64,000 bases of DNA from Anodontia alba. Lineage: Eukaryota; Mollusca; Bivalvia; Lucinida; Lucinidae. This document shows positions 1 through 13,900 of this stretch, piece by piece (the stretch's first letter is position 1; each line of letters opens with the position of its first letter). The translations under genes and the position numbers were made by a program. The notes beneath the pieces were generated by a model that searched no databases, was not told the DNA's origin, and was given only the letters and a program-made list of their open reading frames with translations. The stretch spans positions 40,361,557-40,425,556 of the forward strand of contig OZ024825.1 in the NCBI GenBank assembly GCA_964016985.1, in the 5' to 3' direction.

Positions 1-540
1 GCATAGCTCCAGATAAAGTGATAACCAAGGTGATAATTTAGGATAACTTTAATTCTGCAAAAAAAATATGATGTGCAACCTGGGAAAAAGTCCCTTATGC
101 AATATGTAAGTGGCTAAGGTCCTGATGAACATGCAAGGTCCTGATGAGCATGCACAATCATGCAGTCTAATCTGGATATTCCCTGTTCATTGACATATAC
201 TACAATATCGATTCTGTTAGCAGACAACAAAGCCCAGATCAGCCTGCACAAATATGATTTGGGCCTGCATAGTCTGCAAATTACATAAGGGCCCTTTTTG
301 TGCACAGTGAATCATATATTATTAAGAGTAATCTTGGAACCGCCTCACTGAAGTGGTTCCATGTGTACCCACAAAGGAGTTTTCATGCAAATCTTATCTT
401 CTGAACACTTCCCTTATCTTGATCTATGTATTCATCTGAATGCCAGTTTCCTTAGTTTTTCACAAAAGCAAACATTCCAGGATCTCATCAAAATTATCTA
501 AATATCTCTTCTTGTTTTAGGGGTCTAGATACACTTTTAG
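1..540. other. Downstream flank of RNF144A, repeat-derived
   Basis: No coding signal. The part at about 115-300 resembles a recurrent repeat built around 'cagatcagcctgcacat' also seen near 6500, 8340 and 60010. The rest is unassigned AT-rich sequence. Confidence 0.5.
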
Positions 541-753
541 ATTTTCTGCCATTTATACAAGGGAGAGAACTTCTGTGACTTCCTGATTGCCTTCAGCATG
601 CCAAGCCCTTTCTGAAAAGGAGTCTACTCTAAAAGGAAAGAATTTCTTTTCAGAGTAGACCCCTTTTCAGAAGGGATGCATAACAAATTCTGGCAGAGTT
701 GCCTCCCTTGAAAGTGTTTCTATTTCCCCTTAACATGATCCTAAACCTGATTT

Positions 754-760
<7 letters not shown>
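541..760. mobile_element. Hairpin MITE (type F), ends in CCCTTAA
   Basis: The central palindrome pairs 'cttctgaaaaggagtctac' with 'gtagaccccttttcagaag'. Related copies lie at about 10620-10815, 18420-18540, 49195-49390 and 57415-57565, all with 'agtctac...aaaggaaagaatttgc' style arms. Confidence 0.6.

Positions 761-791
<31 letters not shown>
757..791 (+). repeat. Poly-A tract, about 35 bases
   Basis: Uninterrupted A run directly after the type F MITE. Likely slippage-prone; no gene structure attaches to it. Confidence 0.95.
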
Positions 792-794
<3 letters not shown>

Positions 795-954
795 CACAAG
801 CAATTCAAGAAAAAAAAATCTTGCTGGACCCATGTCACTGGCAAATAAATCATGGCATAAAGGATATCACAAAAAGCGCTTTTAAAACTATATCACTCCA
901 ATAACTTAACACAGCATACTGGGTAAAAATACCAGCAGACAACCTATTCAAATA

Positions 955-1095
955 TTTTTTCTCATTTTTCCCAGAAAACAGCCTTTGACGTTTCATTAAA
1001 ACTGCTTCCTCAGGAGACAATTTGCATGAAACGAATAAGCCTATTTCCTAGGAAAAATAAGAAAAAAAATTAAATTTGTTGTTTGCTAAATTTGC
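955..1095. mobile_element. Type E hairpin MITE fragment
   Basis: Contains cccagaaaacag and 'gagacaatttgcatgaaac', the arms seen intact at 3445-3657. Confidence 0.55.
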
Positions 1096-1227
1096 CCAGA
1101 TGGTAATAAAGCATTTGGACACCATACAAGCTTCCACTGCATGGAATGTTGGGACTAGCAATCACTGCACAAAATACATCACATGATTGTCATGTGATGC
1201 ACAAAATAAGAGAAGGGCCCTCATGCC

Positions 1228-1415
1228 AAATCATAGCTCTAGATAAGAGGTGCTATCATTTTTTTTTTTATGTTTCCATAAAAACATGTTGTGGGTATTC
1301 ATTAGAAGCACAATGGTGAAGTACTTCTAATGAGTACCCATAACATGTTTTCATGGAAGATTAAGAAAAATATCAAAACTTTTTGGATGAAAAAAATACC
1401 TTATTTGGAGCTATG
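1228..1415. mobile_element. Type A palindromic MITE
   Basis: Begins 'tagctctagataagagg' and ends 'cttatttggagctatg'. The inverted arms carry 'acatgttgtgggtattca' and 'agtacccataacatgt' around a short centre. This family has over a dozen copies in the window. Confidence 0.7.
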
Positions 1416-1841
1416 CAATATAAAAACAGACCAGTTATGGGCATTCAGTCTGATTAGGGTCTTCTCTTTTTTTTTTTTTTTTTACATCAATATAGAGTAA
1501 GAATCCTAAAATTTTGTACCATTATATGTTGACCCAGATCAGATGGCTCCTGACCAAGGTTTACACTGTTTGCCATTCCACCAAATTATTTGTAAAACAA
1601 ATGCATAAAATAATATGAAGGTAAAAAAAATGGAATTAAGTGCTCAAAATTTTATGACATTCACTGTATTCTATAGTATTAGCTGATTTTGTGGGTAGGC
1701 AATGAAGGCCCTGATCAGACTGCATACACGCAGTAGCTGATCTTTGACTTCGCTGCCCACATATGTGATGAGGAACTTTCTCTTATATTGTGCATCATGT
1801 AAATTTCAGAGGTCAAATGACTGTTTCAGGTCATATGGACA

Positions 1842-1985
1842 TCACGTGGGCAATGTTTCAGGGTCCTCTTCATCACAGCACTTACACACTTTACATTTAC
1901 AGCACAGTATACAGGGAGCTGCAAGCAGCAAGAACGGGGAGGCCACAAGTAACAAGACACCAAATCCCGCAAAGATACCCACAAC
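1842..1985 (-). CDS. RNF144A: RNF144A coding exon 8 (membrane anchor, stop)
   Basis: [17 protein letters not shown] through [12 protein letters not shown] and TGA. One hydrophobic span followed by a cysteine-rich CCKCK stretch and an acidic tail matches the tail anchor of RNF144A. The acceptor is attttcag. I see no unmistakable AATAAA on the minus strand close downstream, so the 3' UTR end is not placed. Confidence 0.95.
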   Translation of the reverse strand, partial: VVGIFAGFGVLLLVASPFLLLAAPCILCCKCKVCKCCDEEDPETLPT

Positions 1986-4900
1986 CTGAAATAAAATAAA
2001 GAGAAAAAAAAATCACTGAAACATACAGGTAATGTTAGAATATGAAAAATTACACTTGTAGCTCTAGAATAGATGTTTCTTCTTTCTCCACAAAAACATA
2101 GTTGTGGGTACTCATTAGAAGTGCCTCAGCAAGGCGCTACTAATGTGTACCACAACATTATTTTTGTGGACAAATAAGAAAAATACCCACATTTTTTTGT
2201 TCAAAGTAAAACCAGAGCTGTCATAAGACAGCAGAGCATGCATGAACAGCTGCCTCAAGGCCATGAGCAGAGAGGGTTGTGGTGGGAGGATGCAGGGAGT
2301 ATTGCTGAATAAAACTTTGGACCTGCCTCTATCATCATGCCAATTATATATACCAAGTCCATCTTGTGGTCTGGAAAATATGAGCTGTTCAAAATGTTAA
2401 CATAAAATGTCCAAGTCCATGACACAACCTATATCTATCATCATACCAAACAGAAACCAAATCCATTACATGGTCTGGAAAATATGCGCTGTTAAAAACT
2501 TTCATCTCTAACTTTGACATAAAACTTCTAGGTCCACAACCCTGACCTCAAGGTCATAGATGTGGATGAGTGTATTGCTCAAAAGAAATTCGGATTGATC
2601 TCTGTCATCATACCAAATAGAAACCAAATCCATCAAAAAGTCTAGAATATATGTGCTGTTGAAAACTTTAATGTAAAACTTTAACATTAAAGTTCTAAGT
2701 CCTTAAGGCCACTGGTATAGGTGGGGGTACTGCTGAATAAAACTTCAAACCTATATTTATCATCAAACAAAATTTTTTCTTATCCTTCGTATTAGGGCTA
2801 AAAAAACTGAAAACTACCAATCGGTCGTCATTTTTGGCAGCATTTATGGAGTTTGCCAAGTGATTTCCGGCCTCATTTACGGAGTTTGCCGAGCGGAGAT
2901 TTCAGTATTTTCCGTGACCACTGTTTAAGAATTTTCGTATTGAAATTTCCAAACACAGATTCTGTTTATTATAAACATAACCAATGACATACCAACATTG
3001 TTTACACATGCTGAATTTACATGCGGGTACATATCACGATAATATACAGCAATATAGCTAAATATTATCAGACATGATCAATTTAATGTACTTTCACTTT
3101 CACAACAACCAAGCACTCAGTCGGTGAAGAGCACAAAAGGGAAACAACTGGAATCTCATCATGTCGTGGCAAGTCACATTTTTGTGTTGGCGTTGTGCTA
3201 GAGCTAGCCATTACATTAGTTTTCTTTCTATGGACCAGTAAAAAAAATAGTGTTTCACGCTAGTGCCATTTGGAGGTCAAGCACATCCAACTTTGGAAGG
3301 CTGAGCACTTTAAAATTACAATGAAGCACAATGAAAAGATACTTTAAAATTAAATAAACAAATTAACAACAGCAAGAAAAACATCTTTTATTGTTGTAAT
3401 GTGTGACCAAGCAGGTATGAAGCGCTGCTCCTTTTATACTTACTTTAACCTTTACCACTCTCTGGGCATTTTCAGCAGACGACAGATTGATGATATTTTT
3501 CTTATTTTTCCCAGAAAACAGGATTAGACATTTCATGCAAATTGTCTCCTTAGGAGACAATTTGCATGAAATGTCATATCCTGTTTTCTGAGAAAAATAA
3601 GAAAAATATTTCAAAATGTCGTCTGCTGAAAATTTTACCCAGAGTGCTAAGCGTTAATAACCCCAAGTGTTGGGACAGACAAGTCTTAGTAAACAGTGAA
3701 GACCTAGATCAGAAGCTGCTAAACACACCTCTTCTGATCAGGCTCTACACTGCTTACCACAGCAATATAAAAGATGCATCAAGATGTAGTTAAGTAGACT
3801 TGTTCAAATTTAAGGACCAGTATGGTAAGGCATTATGGTGTCCTAATACTTAGGATATATACTGTAACAGTCGGTATTGATTTTTCACGTGTCAATCAAA
3901 TGGGCAGTCACTTGATTTTTTGACATGCGGATTTAATAGCACTGCGATAATGAGCAGATCACGCAAGGTGATTTCCAGTAAATGGATGGAGAATGTTTTG
4001 ACAAAAGGTTTATTTGTTTTTATTCTTCCAGAATGATAAGGTGTAAATTTTAAAATTGAATTTTTAGAAAACATGAATTATTATGGACTGAATTTCTGAT
4101 GTCCTCTTGAAGTGAAATCTGGTCCAGCTCTTCATGATTGATTGTGTTGGGGTTTAACGACACATCAACCCTTGTGGGTCATTTTGTGTCGTCTCCCAGA
4201 GACAGGGAGAAAAGAGATAGAAGAGATAGTAGAAGAGATGAAAGAGAGGACAGGGAAGAAAGAGGAACAGGAGTGAAAGTGAAGAAACAGAAGAAATAAA
4301 AACATTCCCCTTCTACCCTTACCTGCTACAAGGATAGCAGGCCTTGCCCAACTGTAAGCCAATATCAATTGGGCGCCCCGGTGCCCTGAGGTACAGGACA
4401 CCTTCGCACCACCCGACCATCCCCAACTCTTCAAAAACCGGTTTCGGACCAAAGAACCTGCATTCTCTTGAGCCCTGTATCATATGGTCTGGAAAATATG
4501 AGCTGTTAAAAACTTAAATGCAAAACTTTAACATAAAAGTTCAAAGTACATAACCATGACCTTAAGGTCATAGGCATGGTTGCGGGTATAGCTCAATAAA
4601 ACTTTGGACCTATATCTGTCAGTATACCAAATCTAAATCAAATCTATGTGGTTTGAAAAACATAAGACCTTAAAAACTTTAATGTAAAACAATTAACGTT
4701 GTGTGGACACCTACCTACTCTGATGCTGGGGACAATGCAACAGCTCTTCCTGGACTTTGTCCAGGATGAGCTAAAAAACATCTTATTTGAAGCTATATTA
4801 ACCCGAATTCTCTGGAACACCAAGTCTTGATACTGATGATGAGTTCAGATTTAATGATGCATCAACCCATGTGACGCATTTGTGTATTTAATGACAAACA

Positions 4901-7900
4901 GTGTAGATCCAGATCAGATGGCTTCTTCAGAAGCCATCTGATCAGGATCTACACTGTTTGTCATTAAATATGTGAATTTCTATCAAAAACCCAGATCAAG
5001 TAATCTGATTGGCTGGAAATTAGAAGTGGGTGTGGCATCTTAATTTATTCAGCATGAGAAGGGTTAACTTGGTCTAGTAGTGACACATGTATAATGATAA
5101 TGTGAACACTAAGTCTTGCTTGTACATGTGTGATGTTTAATTTAACCCTTGAAGCACCAATCACAGCAGCAGATGACATTTTTAAATATGTTTTTACTAT
5201 TTTTCAAAGAAAATAAAGCTTGGCATTTCATGTTAATCATTTGCCTAAGGGCAAACTCAAACTGATAGTCCTACACTGTTCCACACTGTATCACAAATAA
5301 TTGATAAAAGACCATTTTTCTTGTCCAGCACACTATTACATACCTGTGTTCTATGCCATATAACAGATGCTCTGGAATGCCCAAGTTTGTTTTTACAAGG
5401 ACCTTTGTCGTAGTGTCGCAACAAAAAATCATCCTGTAAACAAAGCAAAATAAAATTACTGTTAATTATTACTGTAAATTTAAATTTACAAAACATCGAT
5501 ACACTTCAAACACAACAGCAACAAATTTCCAGGTTGTATCATATGTTTTTTTTCTAACTCAAAGAAAACTACATCAACCTGCTCCTTTCTTATAAAAGCA
5601 TTAAGATAAAGGTTTTTAATCTGACCAACCAGTTATTTACTCTGCCAAAAATAAGAAAAAAAATATTTCAAACTGTAATCTGCTGAAATTTTCACGCAGC
5701 ATGCTATTCTTCAAGCTCTAAGCTGCCTCTGTGCTCACTGCAGCTTACCCTAATAGCCCGCAGTACTGGGACGGACAGGTTTGAGCAAACAGTGTAGACC
5801 TAGAGCAGATGCCACAGACTGTGGCATCTGATCTGCCACAGAATGTGGCATCTCATTATTCATCACACATGCAGCAGCTTTTAGACACATTAATCCTGGT
5901 CCTGCTGATCCCAGATATACCCTGCATTTGCAAACAGTGTAGATCCAGATCAGTTGGCTTCTTTAGAAGCCAACTGATCTGGATCTGCACTGTTTGTCAT
6001 TTAGAATTTGTACCAACAGCCTGGATCAAGTAATCTGATTGGCTGAAAAGTAGAAGTTGGTGTGGCATCTTAATTTATTCAGCATGACAAGGGTTAACCT
6101 GTAGTAAAATGGACTTGTTCAAATTGTTAGTATGCTGAGGAGTTATGTCCCAATATTTAGGGTAAAAACAGTACGTTATATCTCACTTACATCTAGTGAT
6201 GTGAGACAGTACCAACAGAAAACATGTTTACATCTTTTACACATCATCTGAGCACAACCATCATTTCTTTCTATCGGAACATGGCACATTGGACATCTTT
6301 TTATTTGAGAATCTTCGGCACTGTTGAAGGGAATTCTGCAAAAATAACATTTTTTGGTCAGAGAATTATCTAAAATTATTTTTTAACCATTATTATTACG
6401 TTTTTTTTTTTTTCATAAATTCTGGCTGCAATTCTACTAGCCATTGTTCAAAAGCATTTGATGCACAATGCAAGAGATGGACTGTTATGTTGTATGTGAA
6501 TAGTGAAGGCCCAGATCAGCCTGCATATCCATTTCTGGTCAGGGATTTCTCTGTTTCTTAATTCTTTATTCAAAGCTCCAGATAAGAGATGTCTACTCAC
6601 ATAATATTTTTTCTTATTTCTTTTAATATGGCAATAATTTACAGGAATTTACATATATTCTTAACCAACATCTTCCCTCATCACTTAACTTATGTCACTA
6701 TTACAGGATTTACATCCTCCCTCCTCATCATTATGGTAACATTACAGGATTTTATGTACATTCTCAGCCAACATCTTCCTTCATCTTCCTTCACCACTTA
6801 ACTTATGGAATATTACAGGATTTAATACGAATACTTATCCCACATCCTCCCTCCTCATCAACATTATGGTAATGTTACATGATTTTATGTACATTCTTAG
6901 CCAACATCTTCCCTCATCACTGAACTTATGGAAAATTACAGGATTTAACATGTATACTTACTGCACATTTGCCCCACCCTCTCTGACACTAAGGTAACAT
7001 TACAGGACATTACACACACCACACACGCTACCTTCTCCATGACATTATGAAAATATTGCAGGAATTTACATACACATAGATTACAAACTCACCCCACAGC
7101 TTCCATTCTAATTGACATTCATACTAACACCACACTCTCCAACCTCACTGATATTATGGTAACATTGCAGGATTTTACGAACAAACTGACCCCACAGCCC
7201 TCCTTCTTACTGACATTGTGACAATATTACAATTTACATACATACCCGACATCTTCCCTCCTCACAGACATTATGGCATCATCACAGGATTTTCTATCAT
7301 GCCATTTGGATTTACAGACAGAGCAAAACTTCAAACCACACTGAAATTATAAAACATTACAAATGTTCAAAGATTTGTTCTTATTAAAACAAATGATAAG
7401 CTGTGACAACAGACAGCTTTTAAAGCAATGACATGTGAAAAGGTACCACATGGTAAATGGCTACACTTCAATGAGATTGCTTAAGTTAAAAGTTTTGCCC
7501 TCCCTTTTTAAATGGTAACTACCCAGCATAAAACAAAACAAAACGAAAAAACTGCCCTTCTTAAATCAGCCGAAGGGAGAGAATAACTGTATAAAATATT
7601 TCATGATCAGTCTACACTGGCTGATGAAAAACATTAAATTATTTTAATGGCTGGGCTTCTCACGGTGACATTAGAATAGTTTGATGTTTTTCATCATATA
7701 GTGCAAGCTAAAATCTGAATTTCAATTCTTATATATTATTTTATTCATGCTATTTTCACAAGTATTCTACCTAAAGGAAATATTTTTAATACACTGTCAC
7801 AGGATTACAGCTGGCTTAACATCACATTTGGAACAGCTAGAAGGTTTAACTTGCATGCAATATGTGTGCAACATCACCATATCGTAAACAATAAACATCT

Positions 7901-10900
7901 TAATTCTTATTCGGGGTTTACATAACTTCCAACAATCTTTCAGTCATATCGCTGGATGTGGCAGGGAGCTCAATACTTACTTTTAGACTGCTGCTTTATA
8001 GAAATATCACGCCCATGAGATGACATGATATTTAGCCCAGTCACATTAAACTGACAATGGGCTGACCAGTTCTGATTCCTAGCTCTACTTTCTTCTTGCT
8101 GAGTGCCAAGCGAAGGAACAGCTAGTGCCATTTTTAAAGTCTATGATTTGACTCGGCCTGGGATCAAATCCAGAACCTCCCGGTCACAAAGCAGTTACTC
8201 TACCAACTGAGCCACTGTGCTGGTACACAAGAACTGTATTGGCTGATGTATACAAACAATATTCTTTGTACACCTTGATGAGAATGTTTGATATTTGAGC
8301 CAGCACACAACAAAACCTACAATAAGACCTGTGTAGCCAGCGAAGTCTCAGATCAGCCTGTACATCCACCCAGTATTGAAAGCGTTTGTTTATCCCTCTT
8401 TGGATAGCCTGGGAGCTGTAGAAGGCTCATGTGATCAGCGAAGACTCTGATCAGACTGCATGGATGCACAGGCTGATCTGAGTCTTTGTTGATCGCACAA
8501 GTCTTATTGCAGGCTTTGAACATTAATTTTTTGTTGTTTCATTTTTTTTTACAGATGAGCATATGATATGCTTGATAGTTAATACAGGAATGAATTCAAG
8601 TATACACTCTCTGATGAGTACCTGGTCATTTATACAAATAAGTGTCAATAATTAAACAGTAAAAGAAAAAGATTGCATGCTTTGCAAATAACCAAAAACA
8701 ACAGCAATGGTTAACATCAGTGATCTGAACATGCACAAAAAATATACTAAAGGGAAATCCATAAAATCTTGAATACCCTATTTACTGTATGTATTCGGAC
8801 AGACAGGTCTGAGCAAACAGTGTAGACCCAGATGAGATGCCACTGAATGCAGTCAACACTGTTTGCCACACATTCAGCAATTTTTAGACACAACATCGGG
8901 TAGTACATTGTTCTTGTTCAAATTTAAGAACAAGTATGGTGATGAGTTTAGGTGTCTGAACACTTAAGGTAAATATGATAGGTTCATAATTATTTTACCA
9001 ACTTTGCTTAATGGACTGATCCAAAAAGTTCACATATGCATTTAGGACTATTGGTATCGAAATGCTAGTGGGCATTTCAAGTACATGTACATTGAGGATC
9101 AGGAAAACCTATTTTCATTTTCAAGATGAACAGCTTCAAAGATGGAAAACATTGTCATGGACTGATTATTTTCACCTCCTTTTGAGACAGAAATCAGTCC
9201 TGCCACTTTTAAAAGCAGTTCAAGGACTGACAGACTAACATTCACTTACGCCCAGACTCCCAGGCAAAAAACATCTGCTGGAAGGAGCCATAATAATACT
9301 GTATTAACCCTAAGTTTTCAGATTGATGGGCCTGCACAATCAGTATAGATCCAGATCAGATACTACAGAATATGGCATCTGATTAGGATCTGCACAGTTT
9401 GCCATGCATCCAGCAGTTTTTAAACACATTAAAGTGTAGGAAAATTGACTTGTTCAAATTTAAGACCAGTGTGGTAAGAAGTTTAAGTGTTTGAAGATAA
9501 CAGATAAATATGGTAACCTGAATACCTTTTTTCAGAGAACATTTGAAGAACCAGCATTTGGTGACAATTCTAGGATACTTTTTCTTATTTCACAATAAAA
9601 TACATGTAGATACTCATCAGAAGTGCCTCGACGAGGCGCTAGCGCCTCGTCGAGGCACTTCTGAAGAGTACCAAAATCATATCTTTTTACAAAGAACTTG
9701 AGAAAATTATCCCAGAGTTATCATCAAATACTCCTCGTTAATAACTCTGTTTTAATCTTTATCCAAGCCTATGTATAGTTTTTAGCAAAACTGTATGAAA
9801 ATACAAGTAGAGCTATAGCAGCCACCATGGTGTCGGTGTCAGCATTGGTTAGAGTTTTTGGTTAAAGTTTTTAAAAGCCTACATCTCCTGAACCTCAGGA
9901 AGAAAGTAGTTCACACTTGCCCTGATGTTAGATACTGGTCTGAAGTTGTATGCTGTACCATCCCAATCCAATGAATGACCTTAGAGTCAAGTTCATGGAC
10001 TTTGAAAATATTTTAGTTTAAAGTTTAAGAAGCAAAAAGCGCAATTCTGGTGAGCTATGCTGTCCTGCGACAATTCTTCTTACAGTAATATACTCACTGT
10101 AGTACACTCTACTGCAGTTGGCTTTGTGTGATATTCTTCTGATGATGTACTACACACATGGCATACTGTCTCACAGCCAGCCTCTGGACAAAATGTTTGA
10201 TTTGGGTCTAAATCAACTTCTGCTATGCTGACTGTTTGCCATTCAGTATGTGAATTTATATCAACTATCTGGATCGGGTAAGAAGCAAAAAGCGCAATTC
10301 TGGTGAGCTATGCTGTCCTGCGACAGTTCTTCTTACAGTAATATACTCACTGTAGGACACTCTACTGCAGTTGGCTTTGTGTGATATTCTTCTGATGATG
10401 TACTACACACATGGCATACTGTCTCACAGCCAGCCTCTGGACAAAATGTTCGATTTGGGTCTAAATCAACTTCTGAAAAGAATATTATTTCAAGAAATGA
10501 GGATAGAAATCGGTAGCATATTGAGAGCTGGACTTCCAGTTTCTAACAGTTCAAATATGTACACATTTTGTTTTCAGGAGACAGAACAAAATTCATCTAG
10601 GGACCAAATACACTTAATAGTTTTTTCACCATTTTTTATAAAGGAGACAACTTCTGTGACTTTCTGATTGCTTTCTTGAACACCAAACCCCTTCTGAGAA
10701 AGGATCTACACTAAAAGGGAACAATTTGCTCCCAGGGAAAGCAAATTATTTCCCTTTAGCATTGACCCCTTTCAGACAGGAGGCAAAATTAATTTGGACA
10801 GAGTTACCTCCACTCTCCTCATTCTGGGTTTTTTGTGTTGAGGTTTTACGGCCCAGTCAACCCAATGGGGTCATGTCGAGCGCGGTCAGTTTACCTAACC

Positions 10901-13900
10901 ACACGTTAACTGGGCAGGCTTAGTCCTCTAAGCAGTTAACCAGTAGTGTGCACATTTTTTCGCCAGAAACTGACAACTGCCCTTCTTGAATCAGCGGAAG
11001 GGAGAGAATGACCGTAGAAAATATTTCATGATCAATCTCCACGAAAGAATGTTGCCGACCTCGGCGGGGGTTGAACCCGCGACATCCTGGTCTCCAGTTG
11101 GACGGCGCATCCAACTGAGCCACCAAGGCCTCCTCATTCTGGGTCTGGGTCTGGTATGCAGTTTGGGCTTGAAGTAGAAAACAGCCAATTAATCTACTGG
11201 TAAAATTTTTATCAATTACAGTCAACCTTCATTATACCGACACTCGATACAACTACAAAATTTGTTATACTGACAATTTGACTTACACAGAAACCCTCTC
11301 TAAGAGTTGACAGTTAATCAGAAATTATGCAGGAATACTTTATTCAATACTTCCAGAAACATATGTTTTGGATATTTGGCAATTCTAACAAATATCCAAA
11401 ATATATGTTCTATGAAGAAATAACAATAAAACATGGCATTTGTTGCATACCATTCTGCTCATTAAGGATTCTTTACAACAGCAAATTCATTTTAACCCTT
11501 GTCCTGCTGAGCCCGGATATACCCTGCCTTTGTAAACAGTGTAGATCCAGATCAGTTGGCTTCTTAGAAGCCAACTGATCTGGATCTGCACTGTTTGCCA
11601 TTCAGTATGTGAATTTATATCAACTATCAGGATCGAGTAATCTCATTGGCTGAAAATTTTAAAAGGGTGTGGCATCTTATTTTATTCAGCAGGACAAGGG
11701 TTAATGGCAATATCTTTGGGAGCAAATGTTGTCATTGTAATGAGGGTTCACTGTACTTTGACTCCAAACATGGCTATGTTTATTGTTTGACCCCTAAAGA
11801 CCCCTATGAGAATGAAATGTACTAGGAGGTGGGGAGATAGGGGAGTGGCTGAAGCTGGGCTTGGGATCAGATCTAAGTCACAGACTTCTGGTGTTGTGTG
11901 ATATTTATTAGGCCTTGTGGCTACTTGCAGTATGTCTTTTTTTCATGTTCTGTAATGTTAATTGTCTAGTCTGGCAATGTGATCACTTATTTGGAGAATA
12001 GGAAGCTGGTTACTTTGCTTTTCTTTCGTTTGTGGTATCATTACATAGCACTAGTTAAGGCACTTTTTTCAATCCAAAAGTATTGATATTTTTCTTATTT
12101 CTGCACAAAAATATATGTTTTGGGTGCTCTTTAGAAGTGCCTCACCGAGGCGCTTCAAATGAGTACCCACAACGTAAGTTTTCGTGCAGAAATAAGAAAA
12201 ATATTTACTGGATACCCACCCTTATCTAGACCTATGGTGTCACTGTATGTGTACTGTCTGTCATGGTTTAATAGTTTTTTCTTCCTCTTGGTGTCAATTG
12301 TAGGCTACGTTTTGTGATTGTGGTTCTTCCTGGACATCTTCTACACAATTTTCCTTTATTTCTTACACCAATCCCAACCCACCCATTAGAGGTGGGGTCA
12401 TTAAAGTTCAGACTCCAAAACATAAACATGTTTGGTATGAATCTGTTAGTGAAAACTTCAACAAAAGATGGTACGACTGGGTCTTGCCAGCATACAGCCC
12501 TGGATATCCATTCAAAATGCCTCATCATGGTGCTTCTAATGAGTAGCCACAACATATGTTTTTGTGGAGAAATAAGAAAAATATTTCCTGAATAACCCCT
12601 CTTATCTAGAGCCATGTTAAAAGGCATGTTTCCCTCATATACTTACTTCCTTGATTCTATGGAAAGCCTAATAAACAGGACACAAAATTCATTAACCCTG
12701 AATAAATTAAGATGCCCTGCCCACATCTAATTTTCAGCCAATCAGTTTACTTGATCCAGGTTGTTGATACAAATTCAAATACTGAATGACAAACAGTGCA
12801 GATCCAGATCAGAAGCTAACTGGTCTGGATCTACACTGTTTTCAAAGGCAGGGCATATCAGGGTTCAGCAGGACAAGGGTTAATAAGTCAACCAATCAAT
12901 ACTCAGAGTCACAAAGTTCTAGATAAAGGGGCACAGTGTCAGATAAGGTGATTTTTTTTTTAACCAAAACTTATTGATATTTTTCAGTGAGGTGCTTCTA
13001 ATGAGTATCATCAACATATGTTCTAATAGAGATCAAATAAGAAAAATATTATCTGGATACCCTCTGTCTTGAGCTATGAAAGGGGGTAGTGAGAAAATAG
13101 TATAATATGTTACTTTTGCACCAAAACATAATAATTATGTTGTTGGTACACATTAGAATTACCCCAGCAAGGCAAATCTAATAAATATCCACAACATATG
13201 TTTTAGTGCAAAAATGAAAAAAAAATCTCAACCCTTGTCCTACTGAATCTGGATATGACCTACCTTGAAGAAGCCAACTGATCTGGATCTGCATTGTTTG
13301 TCATTCAATATGTGAATTTTATCAACAATTTGGATTTAAGTAATCTATTGGCTGACAATTAGAAATGGACATGGTATCCTAACCCATGTCCTGCTGAATA
13401 AATTAAGATGCCAGGCCTACTTCCAATTTTCAGCCAATCAGATTACTTGATCCAGTTTGTTGATACGAATTCACATACTTAATGGCAAACAGTGCAGATC
13501 CAGATCAGTTGGCTTCTTCAGAAAATATCCAACTGATCTGGATCTACACTGTTTGTAAAGACAGGGTATATCCGGGCTCAGCAGGACTAGGGTTAATTTA
13601 TTCAGCATGACAAGATTAATTATCATCATACTTACGGCCTTATAGGGTTCAGGAGAAGAAGCGAAAAATAGATTTGTTTTTGAGGAGAAATAAGACTTAT
13701 CTGAATACCCCTCTAGGGCTATGAGTCTCACACTAATAAATGTACGATAAGTATTCTAAAATTATGCACACCAAAGTTTCTGACAAAATGGCGTAATTAT
13801 GCAAACCGTGTAGACCCAGAGCAGTCTGATCAGGGTCTACACTGTTTGCCATTCCACTAAGTATTTTAAGAAAAAAAAAACTGCATAAACAGCAAAATTT

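Larger units (their letters stand above)
10026..10475. repeat. 197-bp direct duplication with MITE-derived spacer
   Basis: 10026-10222 and 10279-10475 differ at only three positions by eye. The 56-bp spacer 10223-10278 matches the right half of the type B MITE ('tgtttgccattcagtatgtg'). The unit contains RNF144A exon 4 plus its donor flank. Confidence 0.92.

Noticed and set aside
12268..12627. 119-codon minus-strand frame
   Set aside because: Begins in a type A MITE and has no recognisable protein content.
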